DNA from: a virus
Strand: one strand, 5' to 3'
DNA: 35,239 bases
Virus record (IMG/VR): IMGVR_UViG_3300031565_010406
Location: 1-35,239 of that record
This document shows positions 1 to 7,666 of the stretch, piece after piece; the first letter of the stretch is position 1; each line of letters begins with the position of its first letter. Below the pieces are notes generated by a model, which searched no databases, was not told the DNA's origin, and was given only the letters and a program-made list of their open reading frames with translations. A program made the translations under genes and the position numbers.

Positions 1-2
1 CG

Positions 3-392
3 CACACGGAGTGCGGCGGTGATCAGCCGTTCACTGGGGTCACCTACAGGGGCTTGCTCCAGGGCACTGGCGCCCACATGGAGATGAGGGTGGACCTGGA
101 CACCTCCCCTCTGAACAACCCTGACCCTGCCGCGGGCGACTGCTTCGACCTGCGCTGGATGATGGCGTCTTTCTATGGCCTGTCGGGGTTCCCCGGGTGG
201 AGTGGCGAGGTAGCTGCCTGGTGGCCCATCGAACCTGTGGACGAAGGGGACTACACTGGAGGCTGCACGGTTCTCTGCCTGAACCCGTGTGAGGCGGAGT
301 TCGTCCCCGAGCCAGCGACGATGCTCCTTTTGGGCAGCGGCCTCGCTGGCCTGGCGGGGTATGCGACCTTGCGCTGGAGGACGAGAGAGTAG
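3..392 (+). CDS. PEP-CTERM-type secreted protein, 3' part
   Basis: The reading frame is open to the left edge of the window, so the true start lies outside and only about the last 130 residues are seen. The body is acidic and rich in Cys and Trp, with no domain I recognise. It ends in a tripartite sorting tail: VPEPATMLLLGSGLAG, a hydrophobic stretch, then the basic end LRWRTRE. In the PEP-CTERM/exosortase system such tails anchor exported proteins and are then cleaved and sorted. The tail closely matches those of the next two genes, and a paired terminator follows, so the three genes look like paralogues sharing one 3' module. No exosortase gene is in the window. The sorting-tail call is firm; the role of the protein body is unknown. 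Confidence 0.8.
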   Translation, partial: HTECGGDQPFTGVTYRGLLQGTGAHMEMRVDLDTSPLNNPDPAAGDCFDLRWMMASFYGLSGFPGWSGEVAAWWPIEPVDEGDYTGGCTVLCLNPCEAEFVPEPATMLLLGSGLAGLAGYATLRWRTRE

Positions 393-420
393 GCGAGTGA
401 CGAGAACGTAGCTATTGGAG

Positions 421-449
421 GGGCTGTCCCTGCACGGGATGGCCCTTTT
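421..449 (+). terminator. Rho-independent terminator after first PEP-CTERM gene
   Basis: GGGCTGTCCC pairs with GGGATGGCCC around a 5-nt loop and is followed by TTTT. The 30 bases before it (GAACGTAGCTATTGGA) are nearly repeated before the terminator at 2539, so gene end and terminator were duplicated together. Confidence 0.8.
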
Positions 450-811
450 CTTCTTGGGTGGTAGGTCTACGGCGGGTTGTCAACGGGTGAGTTGTAGCTT
501 ATGCGCTCTCTCCAGGCCCTCCCCTGGCAGAGCCAAGCATCTCTGGATGTGGGGGTAGGGGACAGGGTCTATCCCACAGGCTAGAGCACGTATCAGGCAA
601 TCTACCAAGCGGTCAGGCCAAGTCAGCCGACTACATCAAGAAGGTGAACACGGCGCAACACGCGTTCTTGCCAAGAACAAGAGGCCCCGCCGTTGAGGGG
701 GTAGTACCAGAAGGTGCAATCACCTAGGTTGACTGTACCAACGGGGCTTCAGTAGCATTGTGGCAGACGCAAAGGGTACCGGCAATGCACCTCAAGAGTG
801 TTCACTAGGGA
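450..811. other. Gene-free interval
   Basis: I see no supported gene here. A short inverted repeat (GTTCTT-GCC-AAGAAC) lies near 664-678. The rest has no recognisable structure. Confidence 0.5.
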
Positions 812-840
812 TTGACACGGGTTCAGAAATGCGCTATACT
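812..840 (+). promoter_or_regulatory. Sigma70-type promoter for the 889 gene
   Basis: TTGACA (812-817), a 17-nt spacer and TATACT (835-840) stand about 49 nt before the ATG at 889. This placement is why the longer frame starting at 760 is rejected: it would begin upstream of the promoter. Confidence 0.75.
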
Positions 841-888
841 GTGGGCGACAGGATCGGACTCAGTGAAGAAAGGAAGGAGGGAGGAGCG

Positions 889-1506
889 ATGAGGAAGCGT
901 TGGCTGAGAGGCATACTGTTGGGCGTGAGCCTGGCGCTGCTGCTGGCGGGTGGGGTGGCCTTTGCCCAGGGCTTGTACGTCACCGCTGACAAGGCATGTG
1001 TGGAATGCTTTCCGATGGAGAGGGGCGACGCCAACACGCTGCCGATACCCATCCCAGAGGAGTATCAGGTCCCCATCACCTACGGCGGGTGGGTCCAGAA
1101 TCCAAACTATCAGCTGTGCTCCCGAATGCTCCCACCCCAGTATGAATCCATGTTTCACTGCTTCGCGCCGCCGGCTCAGGACCCGCAGACATTTAGGTTT
1201 TTTGCGTACTGCGACGGGCTAACGGCGAGCGAGTCATCCCTGCTGCCTGAAGGTATCGACGCCTCTGGTGGAATAGAGGACTTGTACGGAGAGTGGACCT
1301 ATCAGGTGAAGCTGCTCGACGAGGGCCAGAACCGCATTGACTCTGCTGAGGCCAGCTGGCTGCTGGCGGAGGACTGCGCTGCTGCACTGTTCGTCCCTGA
1401 GCCTGGCTCAGTTCTCCTTCTGGGCAGCGGTCTCGCTGGATTGGCGGGATACGCCACCCTTCGGCTGCGCTCAGGGGAGCCGCTTCGCTGGAGGAGCAGA
1501 GAGTAG
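889..1506 (+). CDS. Secreted PEP-CTERM-type protein
   Basis: 205 residues. I chose the ATG at 889 because GGAGGGAGGAG sits just before it and it begins a clean signal peptide: MRKRW, a hydrophobic core around residues 8-22, and an AFA-Q cleavage site. The mature part is Cys-containing and of unknown fold. Residues from about 172 form the sorting tail VPEPGSVLLLGSGLAG, a membrane stretch, then a basic end. The end carries an extra in-frame segment (LRSGEPLRWRSRE) compared with its paralogues, which may be a small internal duplication of the basic tail. The protein is expected to be exported and handled by an exosortase encoded elsewhere. The promoter at 812-840 and the 1572 gene downstream suggest a two-gene unit ending at the 2539 terminator. 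Confidence 0.85.
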   Translation: MRKRWLRGILLGVSLALLLAGGVAFAQGLYVTADKACVECFPMERGDANTLPIPIPEEYQVPITYGGWVQNPNYQLCSRMLPPQYESMFHCFAPPAQDPQTFRFFAYCDGLTASESSLLPEGIDASGGIEDLYGEWTYQVKLLDEGQNRIDSAEASWLLAEDCAAALFVPEPGSVLLLGSGLAGLAGYATLRLRSGEPLRWRSRE

Positions 1507-1571
1507 AAGGCTACCAGTAGTTCTCTGATCGCGGTTTTCGTTGTCTCAAGAGGAAGGAGGAGGAGTTCAAG

Positions 1572-2510
1572 ATGGGTACGAAGGGTCGGCACGGGGCAAG
1601 AGGATGGCCGCTGCTATGCACAGCGTGCTGTCTGGTTGTCGTCTTAATCTTACCAGGGATCGCCCAAGCACAGGATGGCTCCACCGAGGGAATCCCAACT
1701 CCATGGAGAGACGTTGGCGACGCGCCTACCAGTTACAACAGCTTCCTGCTAGACATGACCGCCTATCCCGCTGGCGGCCCCCCAGGCGTCAAGGCCAACT
1801 TCCCGGTGGTAGCGTTCCCATTTCAAGGGGCACCGCCCTCACCCGATGGCTATGGGTTGTGCCATGGGGCGTCTTCTCCGTCGTATCTCGGTCCATCACC
1901 GCTACCGAGCAAGAGCGGTGAATGGGATGCCGACACGGCACCGGACGCGGACGGCCTGACCAACATCAACCCGAAGACAGACACCGCTGACCGGGATGGG
2001 CACGATGACGGGGTGAGGTTCCCCCCCACTCTGCCCCACTGCACTCCGGTGAACGTCTCCGTGGAGGGGTGGATCCAAGTAGTGGGAGCGCCTCCCGAGT
2101 ACTACATCGAAGCCTGGTTCGACTGGAACCGCGACGGTGATTGGAACGATGGTGGAGCGTGCGGCTGCGGCAGCGACGAGTGGGCTATCCAGGACTTTCC
2201 GGTCGTGCCCGACGCGGCGGGGCGCTTCACGGCGTCCATCCCCATCATCCCCTGCCATCCTGGCAGCGACACAGACCCGCTCTGGGCGCGCGTCACCCTG
2301 TCGGATGAACAGTTCGTGGCGCTGGGTTCGGGGTGGTGGGCCGCGGGCAGGCCGATTGACACGCCGTGTCTAGAAGACGGAGAGACCGAGGACTACTACC
2401 TGGAGCCGACCGTGGAATTCGTCCCTGAGGCAGGCTCAATCCTGCTCCTGGGCAGCGGCCTCGCTGGTCTGGCAGGATACGCCGCGCTTCGCTGGAGGAG
2501 CAGAGAGTAG
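1572..2510 (+). CDS. Secreted GEVED-domain protein with PEP-CTERM-like tail
   Basis: 312 residues. The ATG follows AGGAAGGAGGAGG. An N-terminal signal peptide (hydrophobic core about residues 14-28, IAQAQ cleavage site) is followed by DVGDAPTSYN, an Asp-rich segment and a C-terminal GEVED-like signature (ARVTLSDEQ...GETEDYYLEP, about residues 225-277). GEVED modules are beta-rich domains of bacterial surface and adhesion proteins. The sorting tail reads VPEAGSILLLGSGLAG: the usual second Pro of the VPEP motif is Ala, so recognition by an exosortase may be weaker. The gene lies 65 nt after the 889 gene and ends before a strong terminator. The Asp-rich part may bind calcium, which is an inference. 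Confidence 0.85.
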   Translation: MGTKGRHGARGWPLLCTACCLVVVLILPGIAQAQDGSTEGIPTPWRDVGDAPTSYNSFLLDMTAYPAGGPPGVKANFPVVAFPFQGAPPSPDGYGLCHGASSPSYLGPSPLPSKSGEWDADTAPDADGLTNINPKTDTADRDGHDDGVRFPPTLPHCTPVNVSVEGWIQVVGAPPEYYIEAWFDWNRDGDWNDGGACGCGSDEWAIQDFPVVPDAAGRFTASIPIIPCHPGSDTDPLWARVTLSDEQFVALGSGWWAAGRPIDTPCLEDGETEDYYLEPTVEFVPEAGSILLLGSGLAGLAGYAALRWRSRE

Positions 2511-2529
2511 GCGACTGACAAGAACGTAG

Positions 2530-2819
2530 CTATTGGAAGGGCTGTCCCCGTGGGGGATGGCCCTTTTCCGTTTGCGGGGAATCCTGCGACTCTCCCTCAG
2601 CGACAAGCCAGCGGAACCACGTCTTGATGCCTCTTGCGTGTGCACGTTGCGTAGTGTCCTTGAGGCCAGGGTGTTGGAGACGCAGCAGGTACTCTCGGAT
2701 GTGGTGGGCGGTATCTCTTGCGGAGATTCAAGTCCCTGCTCTTGGAGCCAACTGACAAAGCTACCCCGTATGTACCTGTACTGGACCAGAGTCTTCTCGG
2801 TAGTCCGCTGCGGTTTTAG
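2530..2819 (-). pseudogene. Tyrosine recombinase N-terminal fragment, frameshifted
   Basis: Read leftward, one frame gives TEKTLVQYRYIRGSFVSWLQ followed by EQGLESPQEI. After a frameshift near 2700-2715 another frame continues AHHIREYLLRLQHPG, then TQRAHARGIKTWFRWLVAEG. This is the pattern of the SAM-like N-terminal domain of XerC/D-type recombinases (T..Y......F..WL ... hi.eYl ... r....i+twf.WL...g). There is no catalytic domain. The frame runs into the neighbouring terminator and stops there. It has no start codon of its own and an in-frame stop lies just upstream. It is probably a relic of an older element beside the tRNA attachment site. The call rests on pattern only. Confidence 0.5.
2539..2567 (+). 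terminator. Rho-independent terminator
   Basis: GGGCTGTCCCC pairs with GGGGGATGGCCC around a very short loop, followed by TTTT. It is a near copy of the terminator at 421-449 and ends the PEP-CTERM gene pair. Confidence 0.85.
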
Positions 2820-2846
2820 CTACAGGAGTGTTGGCTCGCTGAGTGC

Positions 2847-2875
2847 TTGACAACTCCCTGACCGTGGTTTACAAT
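2847..2875 (+). promoter_or_regulatory. Promoter of tRNA-Arg
   Basis: TTGACA (2847-2852), a 17-nt spacer and TACAAT (2870-2875), 9 nt before the tRNA 5' end. Confidence 0.75.
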
Positions 2876-2884
2876 GGTCGGCAG

Positions 2885-2958
<74 letters not shown>

Positions 2959-2995
2959 CCTAGCGTCCAACGTCTCGCCAAGTTGATAGGGTAGC

Positions 2996-3204
2996 ATCCA
3001 CGGTGTGCGCCACCCCGAAGTGAGGTACACCCGCGGAGACCACGTCACCCCTCTTTGCTGCGCCCGCCGGTGTGCAGCGCCGCGAAGTGAGGTACACCCG
3101 CGGAGACCACGTCACCCCTCTTTGCCGGGCTCGCCGCTGTTCCGCTCCGCGAAGTGACGTACACCCGCGGAGACCACGTCACCCCTCTTTGCCGGGCTCG
3201 CCGG
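2996..3204. repeat. Three tandem repeats, 67-bp period
   Basis: A core of about 44 bp (CGAAGTGAGGTACACCCGCG, then GAGACCACGTCACCCCTCTT) starts at 3016, 3083 and 3150. The bases between cores are also related (GGTGTGC..C, GCCGGGCTCGCCG). They stand 55 bp inside attL, so they could bind a recombination or segregation protein. That role is inference. Confidence 0.85.
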
Positions 3205-3332
3205 CCGGACTACCCCGCGCGCTGCCTCCCTCTCCCCCCCCTTGAACCCCTTAAAGCAAACCCCCACCCCTCCGACAGCCCTCGCCCAGAACACTGAGGC
3301 CGCGACGCATCCCCTGCTACGCCTCGCGTCGG

Positions 3333-3363
3333 CTCTTCGCACTAACCGGTTTAGTGCGAAGAG
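3333..3363. repeat. Perfect inverted repeat, 13-bp arms
   Basis: CTCTTCGCACTAA, a CCGGT centre, then TTAGTGCGAAGAG. It has no T tract and no nearby gene, so a terminator role is unlikely. A binding or cruciform site is more plausible. Confidence 0.8.
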
Positions 3364-3386
3364 GCCTAGAGGCTTCCCTCCGCTCG

Positions 3387-3413
3387 GCTCAACATAATGG
3401 CATTATGTTGAGC
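3387..3413. repeat. Perfect 27-bp palindrome
   Basis: GCTCAACATAATG, a central G, then CATTATGTTGAGC. It lies 23 bp from the previous palindrome and has the same arm length but a different sequence. Confidence 0.8.
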
Positions 3414-4373
3414 AGGTAGGTAGCCAACCCCACCAGAGCGCGGCGTGACCGCGGGCGGATCTCCCCGCTCGCCTATGTCTGCGAACTGTGCTACGATGAC
3501 CGCTGCCCCTGCGGCTCACGCGAGATGGACCTCTCATGGAGGCCGTCCATGTCGCGTCGCCGCGGGGGCTTCACATACCCCCGACCGACGACCCCTTTGG
3601 TCACCCGCAGAGCTGCACCTGGTCGCCCATCTGTCACCAAATCCACCCGCACCCCTCACAGCGTGATACCCAAAGCCACACCGAAGATCCAATAATCGCT
3701 GAAATAATCAACAAACATAGAGCGGAAGATCATACGGTCTCTCCCGCTCACCAACAGCCAACCACAAAGCAACCAAGACCCCGAGCTCCGCGCACCCAAC
3801 CCTGGCTCTGCAAGCACCGTGCGGGCGGGCGTTCCTTTTCCCCTATCTCTCCAGGGGCACCCACTTGCGCGCTCGGCAGCTGGCCCGCTGACGCGTTCCA
3901 GTGCCTTCGCTGCTTCGGGGGCCCCCTCCGTTCAGGGCCGGATACCGCCACCGCCCGCACTGTCGAGATCATGATGCTCCGGGCCCAGCAGGCGGCCAGC
4001 AGAGGGGCGCAGTCCGCTGAGCCAGGGGGGCCGCCGCTGGTCCCTTCGCATTCGTTTTGCAGAAAACCGCCAACGCCCCCAGACCACCACCCCCTTACAA
4101 CCTCACAACCTACCCGCGCAGCCTAGCTCCGCGCACCCTGTACCCCTCTGGATCCCACCGAACCAACTAGATCAGCGCGCTGTCGCTCGCCGCTTCCAAC
4201 CGACCGCCGCCGTGTGATTTCCGATGCACGGGAACGGCTTTTGGGGCCCGAACACCGTCTTGAGGGCTCTCGCTGCCGCGACACCCACTCTTGGCTCTGC
4301 AAGCAACGTCGCGGCCCACAGACAGGCGACGTCGAGGAATGTGCAAAATAGGCTAGATGTAGAGTTTCTTGTG

Positions 4374-4399
4374 ATTTTTCGCTAAAAGGCGCGAAAAAT
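4374..4399. repeat. AT-rich hairpin
   Basis: ATTTTTCGC and GCGAAAAAT form a perfect 9-bp stem around TAAAAGGC. Because it is A/T-rich on both sides it could act as a bidirectional terminator or as the edge of a structured transcript. Confidence 0.6.
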
Positions 4400-4400
4400 G

Positions 4401-4509
4401 CTTGTGTTTTCCGTGCATCTGTGTTGGCCACTCCGAATTCACCGCCGCCGCCGCATATATCGGGCCCCTCCTCAACAATCCGGACCACGGATGCACGAAA
4501 AAGCACAAG
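4401..4509. repeat. Long imperfect inverted repeat
   Basis: CTTGTGTTTTCCGTGCATC (4401-4419) pairs with GATGCACGAAAAAGCACAAG (4490-4509) with few mismatches, enclosing about 70 nt with a GCC-repeat tract. It is directly next to the hairpin at 4374. A folded RNA about 110 nt long is possible. Confidence 0.5.
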
Positions 4510-4833
4510 GTTCATTAAGGGGTCCACCCACCACCACACACCAGGGGGAAAAACTTCTCCTTTCCTCGTTCCCATGGCTCTTTCGCGTTTGTTGCGTTTC
4601 TTTCCGAGTAATTTTTTTGCCCGTCCCCGCCCCTTCCCGCCAGGGACAGCCAATGGGGGGCACAACGGAATATTTTATAGCCCCCCTTGGCTGCCCTGCT
4701 CTGCCCCCACTTCGTGCGGGAGTCGCCTTACAGGGCGGTTCGGGGTTCCCTGCGGCGGTGCCGGGCTTGGTTCCTTGTAGTGATCAATCGTTTGCGGCTT
4801 CGCTCGTCAGGCTTTTCGGTGGGAGGTGGTGTC

Positions 4834-5514
4834 GTGTCTGGTGTGTCCTCTGTCCGCTCTGTCCGTGTCGCCGTTGTGGGCTCTCGCTCGTTGCCGCCGT
4901 CTCTGGTGGGCCTCGTGGCCCCGTTCGTGGCCGCGGTGGTGGCGTCGGGTGCCGCCGTCGTTTCGTCCTGCTGTGTGGGCGCGGATCGGCTCGTTGTCTT
5001 GGCGGCTCTTCGCCTCCTGCCCGCGGCCTCGCTGCCCCGCCGTCTCGTGGTGTTCGCCGCCTTTGGCCCGGGTGGCGCTGGCTCGTCGTCCGCCGTGTCC
5101 GCCGTGGCCGCCGTGCTCCGTGCTGCCCGGCGTGGTGCGTGCGTGCGCTGGGCTTGCGGCCCGGCCCCGCGTGTCCCGTTTCGCGTCCGCCTGTTCCGCC
5201 GTGCCCTCGCTCTGGTTGGCTTTGTCGCCGCTGGTGCGCCCGGCTCGTGTCTCGTGGCCGTCCTCGCCTCGCCGTCCTCGCGTGGCTCGTTGCGCTCCTG
5301 CGCCCTGGCTGCGCGCGCCGGTGTGCCCGTCGGCGCCCTCTGCGCCTTCTCTGGCCCGCCGCTGCCCGTCTTGTCCGGCTCTGGCCTCTGGTCGCGCGTG
5401 CCCTGCCTGCCGTTGCCCGCTGGCGTGTCCGCGTGGCGCTGGTGCCGCGTCGCCCCCGCTCAGCTGGCGTTGCCCTGGTCGGAGGCGTGGCCCGAGGATG
5501 TGTCGTCTTGGTAG
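4834..5514 (+). CDS. SLOG-like (DprA/YspA-type fold) protein, adenine-free gene
   Basis: 226 residues from GTG at 4834, preceded by GGGAGG. SLOG-fold signs, in order: RVAVVGSRSLPPS (residues 11-23, first strand and nucleotide-binding loop), GAAVVSSCCVGADR (39-52, equivalent to the VSGGA.GAD motif), and a SRGSLRSCALAARAGVPVGA segment (the G(T/S)..A...GkPv motif). SLOG proteins bind nucleotides or their derivatives and include DprA, LOG and sensors in anti-phage systems. The coding strand has a single A from 4825 to 5461. Residues 1-209 therefore use only Ala, Cys, Phe, Gly, Leu, Pro, Arg, Ser, Val and Trp, plus one Asp (residue 51, in the GAD motif). Because A-free DNA has no stop codons, all three forward frames are open here, so the frame was chosen by motifs, not length. 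Function unknown. Confidence 0.75.
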   Translation: MSGVSSVRSVRVAVVGSRSLPPSLVGLVAPFVAAVVASGAAVVSSCCVGADRLVVLAALRLLPAASLPRRLVVFAAFGPGGAGSSSAVSAVAAVLRAARRGACVRWACGPAPRVPFRVRLFRRALALVGFVAAGAPGSCLVAVLASPSSRGSLRSCALAARAGVPVGALCAFSGPPLPVLSGSGLWSRVPCLPLPAGVSAWRWCRVAPAQLALPWSEAWPEDVSSW

Positions 5515-5525
5515 CCCGCTTGTTG

Positions 5526-5550
5526 GGGGCGGGTGCGTTTCGCCCGCCCC
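5526..5550. terminator. GC hairpin after the SLOG-like gene
   Basis: GGGGCGGG pairs perfectly with CCCGCCCC around a 9-nt loop, 11 nt after the stop codon. It lacks a T tract, so it may protect an mRNA end or weakly terminate. Confidence 0.45.
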
Positions 5551-5687
5551 TGCGGCTGATGCGGTCGCCCGATGGCGCCCGCCGGGGGCTTGTTCGGTGA
5601 GCGCGTGTTGTTGGGACAGCCCCCCGTTGTTCGGTAACAGTGTCGCTGGCTGCAGGAGTGCCGCCAGCCTAGAGAGAGGAGAGGAAG

Positions 5688-5903
5688 ATGTATAGCCGCT
5701 ACCAGTGTCAACCGGCCCGCTTCGGTGAGGCCCTCGCGTCTCTCGTTGCCCGCGAGGAGAGGCGCAGCCCGCAACGCCGTGCGGCTGTGAGATCGGCAGC
5801 GCGTCAATCGTTGCCCTACGACGTGGAGATCAGCCAGGCGACCGCCGTCGCGTGGCACCTCCGCCAGACCCGCCGACAGGCAGGAGAGGAGCAGACAGCA
5901 TGA
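5688..5903 (+). CDS. Small basic hypothetical protein
   Basis: 71 residues. The ATG follows GAGAGGAGAGGAAG. It is Arg/Gln/Ala-rich with no motif I recognise. It starts the rightward run of accessory genes, and its stop codon overlaps the start of the SWIM gene (ATGA), which supports coding and translational coupling. The rich Arg content would suit nucleic-acid binding, but nothing in the sequence proves it. Confidence 0.6.
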   Translation: MYSRYQCQPARFGEALASLVAREERRSPQRRAAVRSAARQSLPYDVEISQATAVAWHLRQTRRQAGEEQTA

Positions 5904-6346
5904 GACCCGCGACTATCGCCGCCCTGGTCGAGACCGGAGAACAGAACGTGCCCGCCCTCGCGTCGAGGCTACACAAGGCCGCGGAGATGCTCCGCAGCAA
6001 CGCCCCCTCCAAGGTGAACGTCCCGGCCAGCAGGCTCTGGCACGTGCCCTCGCAGGCGCGCGCGGGAGTCGTCTATCTGGTCGACCGCCTCGACCAGTCG
6101 TGCACTTGCCCCGACTACCGCCAGCACTGCAATTGGAGGAGCAGCGGCCGCCACAATGCGAACCCCCGTGGCGCGCCCGCCGGGTGGTGTAAACACCGCC
6201 TCGCCGTCGAGATGATATGCCGCCTCCGTTGCGAGCCAGACCCGCAGCCGGACCCGCCGCCAGTCCCGGCCCCCGGTCTGGTGTGGCAGCGCGCCAGCCT
6301 CACCGTCGAGGCGGCCCAGGCAGGAGAAATGGCCCTGCTGTCGTAG
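5900..6346 (+). CDS. SWIM zinc-finger protein
   Basis: 148 residues, starting at the ATG that overlaps the preceding TGA. Residues 58-103 form a SWIM-type zinc finger: a YLVDRLDQ strand, then CTC (Cys68, Cys70), and CKH (Cys97, His99) followed by the RLAVEM helix. The spacer between the two ligand pairs is longer than usual and Arg/Asn-rich. SWIM domains bind DNA or proteins and occur in recombination-linked proteins and mobile elements. The C-terminal part is Pro-rich (about 111-130). The 78-nt gap to ardC and the same strand suggest one operon. Its partner is unknown. Confidence 0.8.
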   Translation: MRPATIAALVETGEQNVPALASRLHKAAEMLRSNAPSKVNVPASRLWHVPSQARAGVVYLVDRLDQSCTCPDYRQHCNWRSSGRHNANPRGAPAGWCKHRLAVEMICRLRCEPDPQPDPPPVPAPGLVWQRASLTVEAAQAGEMALLS

Positions 6347-6423
6347 CAGCGGCCGAGTAGACCGGCAGCGGGTGCAGGTAGAGAGCTTGCACCCGCTCGG
6401 ACCGGACCCAGGAGAGAAGAACT

Positions 6424-7248
6424 ATGGGAAAGGCAGACGAACTCAGAGAGCAGATACAAGAGCAGATGGCAGCCCTAGTAGCCAGCGCCGGAGATGTCAG
6501 AGCGTCGGAGCAGTTCCAGCAGTGGCTTGCCCACGTCGCCAGGTTCCACCACTACAGCGCGGGCAACGTCCTGTTGATATGGATGCAGCACCCAGGTGCA
6601 ACACGGGTGGCCGGGTACCGCCGATGGCAGGCGATGGGCCGACAGGTCAGAAAGGGAGAAAAGGGAATAGGGATACTTGCGCCCATCCCGTTGACCGCCA
6701 CGACCGAAGACACCGAGACCGGCGAGAGCAAGCAGGTGCAAACCGGCATCCGCTTCAAACCCGTGCACGTTTTCGACGTCAAACAGACCGACGGCGACGA
6801 ACTGCCCGAGCCTCCAGACTGGAAGGGCGAAGGCAGAGACGGACGCCTTGAAACCGCCCTGCTCGACTACGCCGCCGCCCTGGGAATCGAGGTTCGCCGG
6901 GAGGAGTCGGCCAGCGGAGCCCTCGGTTGGTCACGGAAGGGCACCATGGCATACAGCGACAAGGGCAACGTCCCCTTGACCATAGCCCACGAACTAGCGC
7001 ACGAACTCGCCCCCGACTGGCGCGCAGAGGTGGGCAAGCGCGTCACGGAATCACTGGCCGAACTGGTGGCCGCCATCGTCTGCCTGCATTTTGGCGTCGA
7101 CGTCGGCGACAGCCCCGCGAACTATGTCGCCACTTGGACCGACGACCCCGCCGACCTCCTGCGCAACATCGAGAGAGGGCAGCGCGTCGCCAGCCAGATC
7201 ATCGACAACGTGGAGACCAGACTAGCCGCCGAAAACAACCGCCAGTAA
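6424..7248 (+). CDS. ArdC-like anti-restriction protein
   Basis: 274 residues, ATG after GGAGAGAAGAACT. The N-terminal ArdC-type ssDNA-binding domain is clear (about 30-90): YSAGNVLLIWMQHPGAT, then V.GYRRWQAMGR.V.KGEKGI.ILAPI. The C-terminal half carries the metallopeptidase motif HELAH (189-193) with Glu residues in VTESLAEL (about 207-214) as a likely third zinc ligand. ArdC proteins of conjugative plasmids protect incoming DNA from restriction. Here the gene shares an element with its own restriction-modification island, so it could also protect the element when entering new hosts. Fold assignment is firm; activity on this element's own enzyme is unknown. Confidence 0.88.
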   Translation: MGKADELREQIQEQMAALVASAGDVRASEQFQQWLAHVARFHHYSAGNVLLIWMQHPGATRVAGYRRWQAMGRQVRKGEKGIGILAPIPLTATTEDTETGESKQVQTGIRFKPVHVFDVKQTDGDELPEPPDWKGEGRDGRLETALLDYAAALGIEVRREESASGALGWSRKGTMAYSDKGNVPLTIAHELAHELAPDWRAEVGKRVTESLAELVAAIVCLHFGVDVGDSPANYVATWTDDPADLLRNIERGQRVASQIIDNVETRLAAENNRQ

Positions 7249-7270
7249 CACACACGAGGAGGACCCGAAA

Positions 7271-7660
7271 ATGACCATCACCGCCACCGCCACAGTCACC
7301 GCCGCCATCGAAGTCACAGCACCGCCGCTCACCTGGGACGACGTGCCCCAGCGCCTCGCAGGTGACCCCAGCTCGCACCCCTACATGGTCGCCATCGTCG
7401 AACTGGAGCCGCACACCGGCGCCAAGCGCTGCGTAACCGTGACCCGCGACAAGCGCTCATGCTTGGCCCTGGTCAACGACTACAGGCGCATCCACCGCGG
7501 CACCTACTATCGCGCCCTGCTGCCCGTGTGCCCCGCCTGCGACAACTACGGAGGCGCACCCGACGGCCACTACTGCGAGTGCCCGGCAGGTGAGGCGCTT
7601 GCCCTGGAGGACGACGCCCTAGAGCGCATCATCGACTACAGCTACAAAGGCGGCCTTTAG
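7271..7660 (+). CDS. Hypothetical protein with C-terminal Cys cluster
   Basis: 129 residues, ATG after GAGGAGGACCCGAAA. The N-terminus is Thr/Ala-rich. Residues 85-110 contain CPACDNYGGAPDGHYCECP, a Cys/His pattern that could bind zinc. It sits 22 nt after ardC and belongs to the same rightward run. Not recognised. Confidence 0.65.
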   Translation: MTITATATVTAAIEVTAPPLTWDDVPQRLAGDPSSHPYMVAIVELEPHTGAKRCVTVTRDKRSCLALVNDYRRIHRGTYYRALLPVCPACDNYGGAPDGHYCECPAGEALALEDDALERIIDYSYKGGL

Positions 7661-7666
7661 CAGCCA

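Larger units (their letters stand above)
2962..4833. other. Gene-free left end of the element
   Basis: About 1.9 kb without a convincing gene. The open frames here are low-complexity and lack ribosome sites. It holds the 67-bp tandem repeats, two perfect palindromes, an AT-rich hairpin and a long inverted repeat (listed separately). About 3640-4140 is C/A-rich, and the motif ATAGAGCGGAAGATC at 3717 recurs at 11326 and 11345. CTGGCTCTGCAAGCA near 3802 is nearly repeated as TTGGCTCTGCAAGCA near 4290. A structured non-coding RNA or cis-acting DNA region is possible but not shown. Confidence 0.5.

Noticed and set aside
760-888. Longer start for the second PEP-CTERM gene at 760
   Set aside because: It would begin upstream of the promoter at 812-840 and would bury the signal peptide.
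3016-3204. CRISPR-like array
   Set aside because: Only three units, the intervening bases are related to each other rather than unique, and no cas gene is near.
3112-4665. Several 70-196-residue frames in the left gene-free region
   Set aside because: Biased composition, no ribosome sites, no domains, interrupted by repeats.
4825-5514. Diversity-generating retroelement target
   Set aside because: Lack of A might suggest A-targeted mutagenesis, but there is no reverse transcriptase, no template repeat and no accessory gene.
4398-5695. Two further long forward frames over the SLOG-like gene (400 and 289 residues)
   Set aside because: DNA without A has no stop codons, so all forward frames stay open. 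Only the 4834 frame shows SLOG motifs and a fitting ribosome site.
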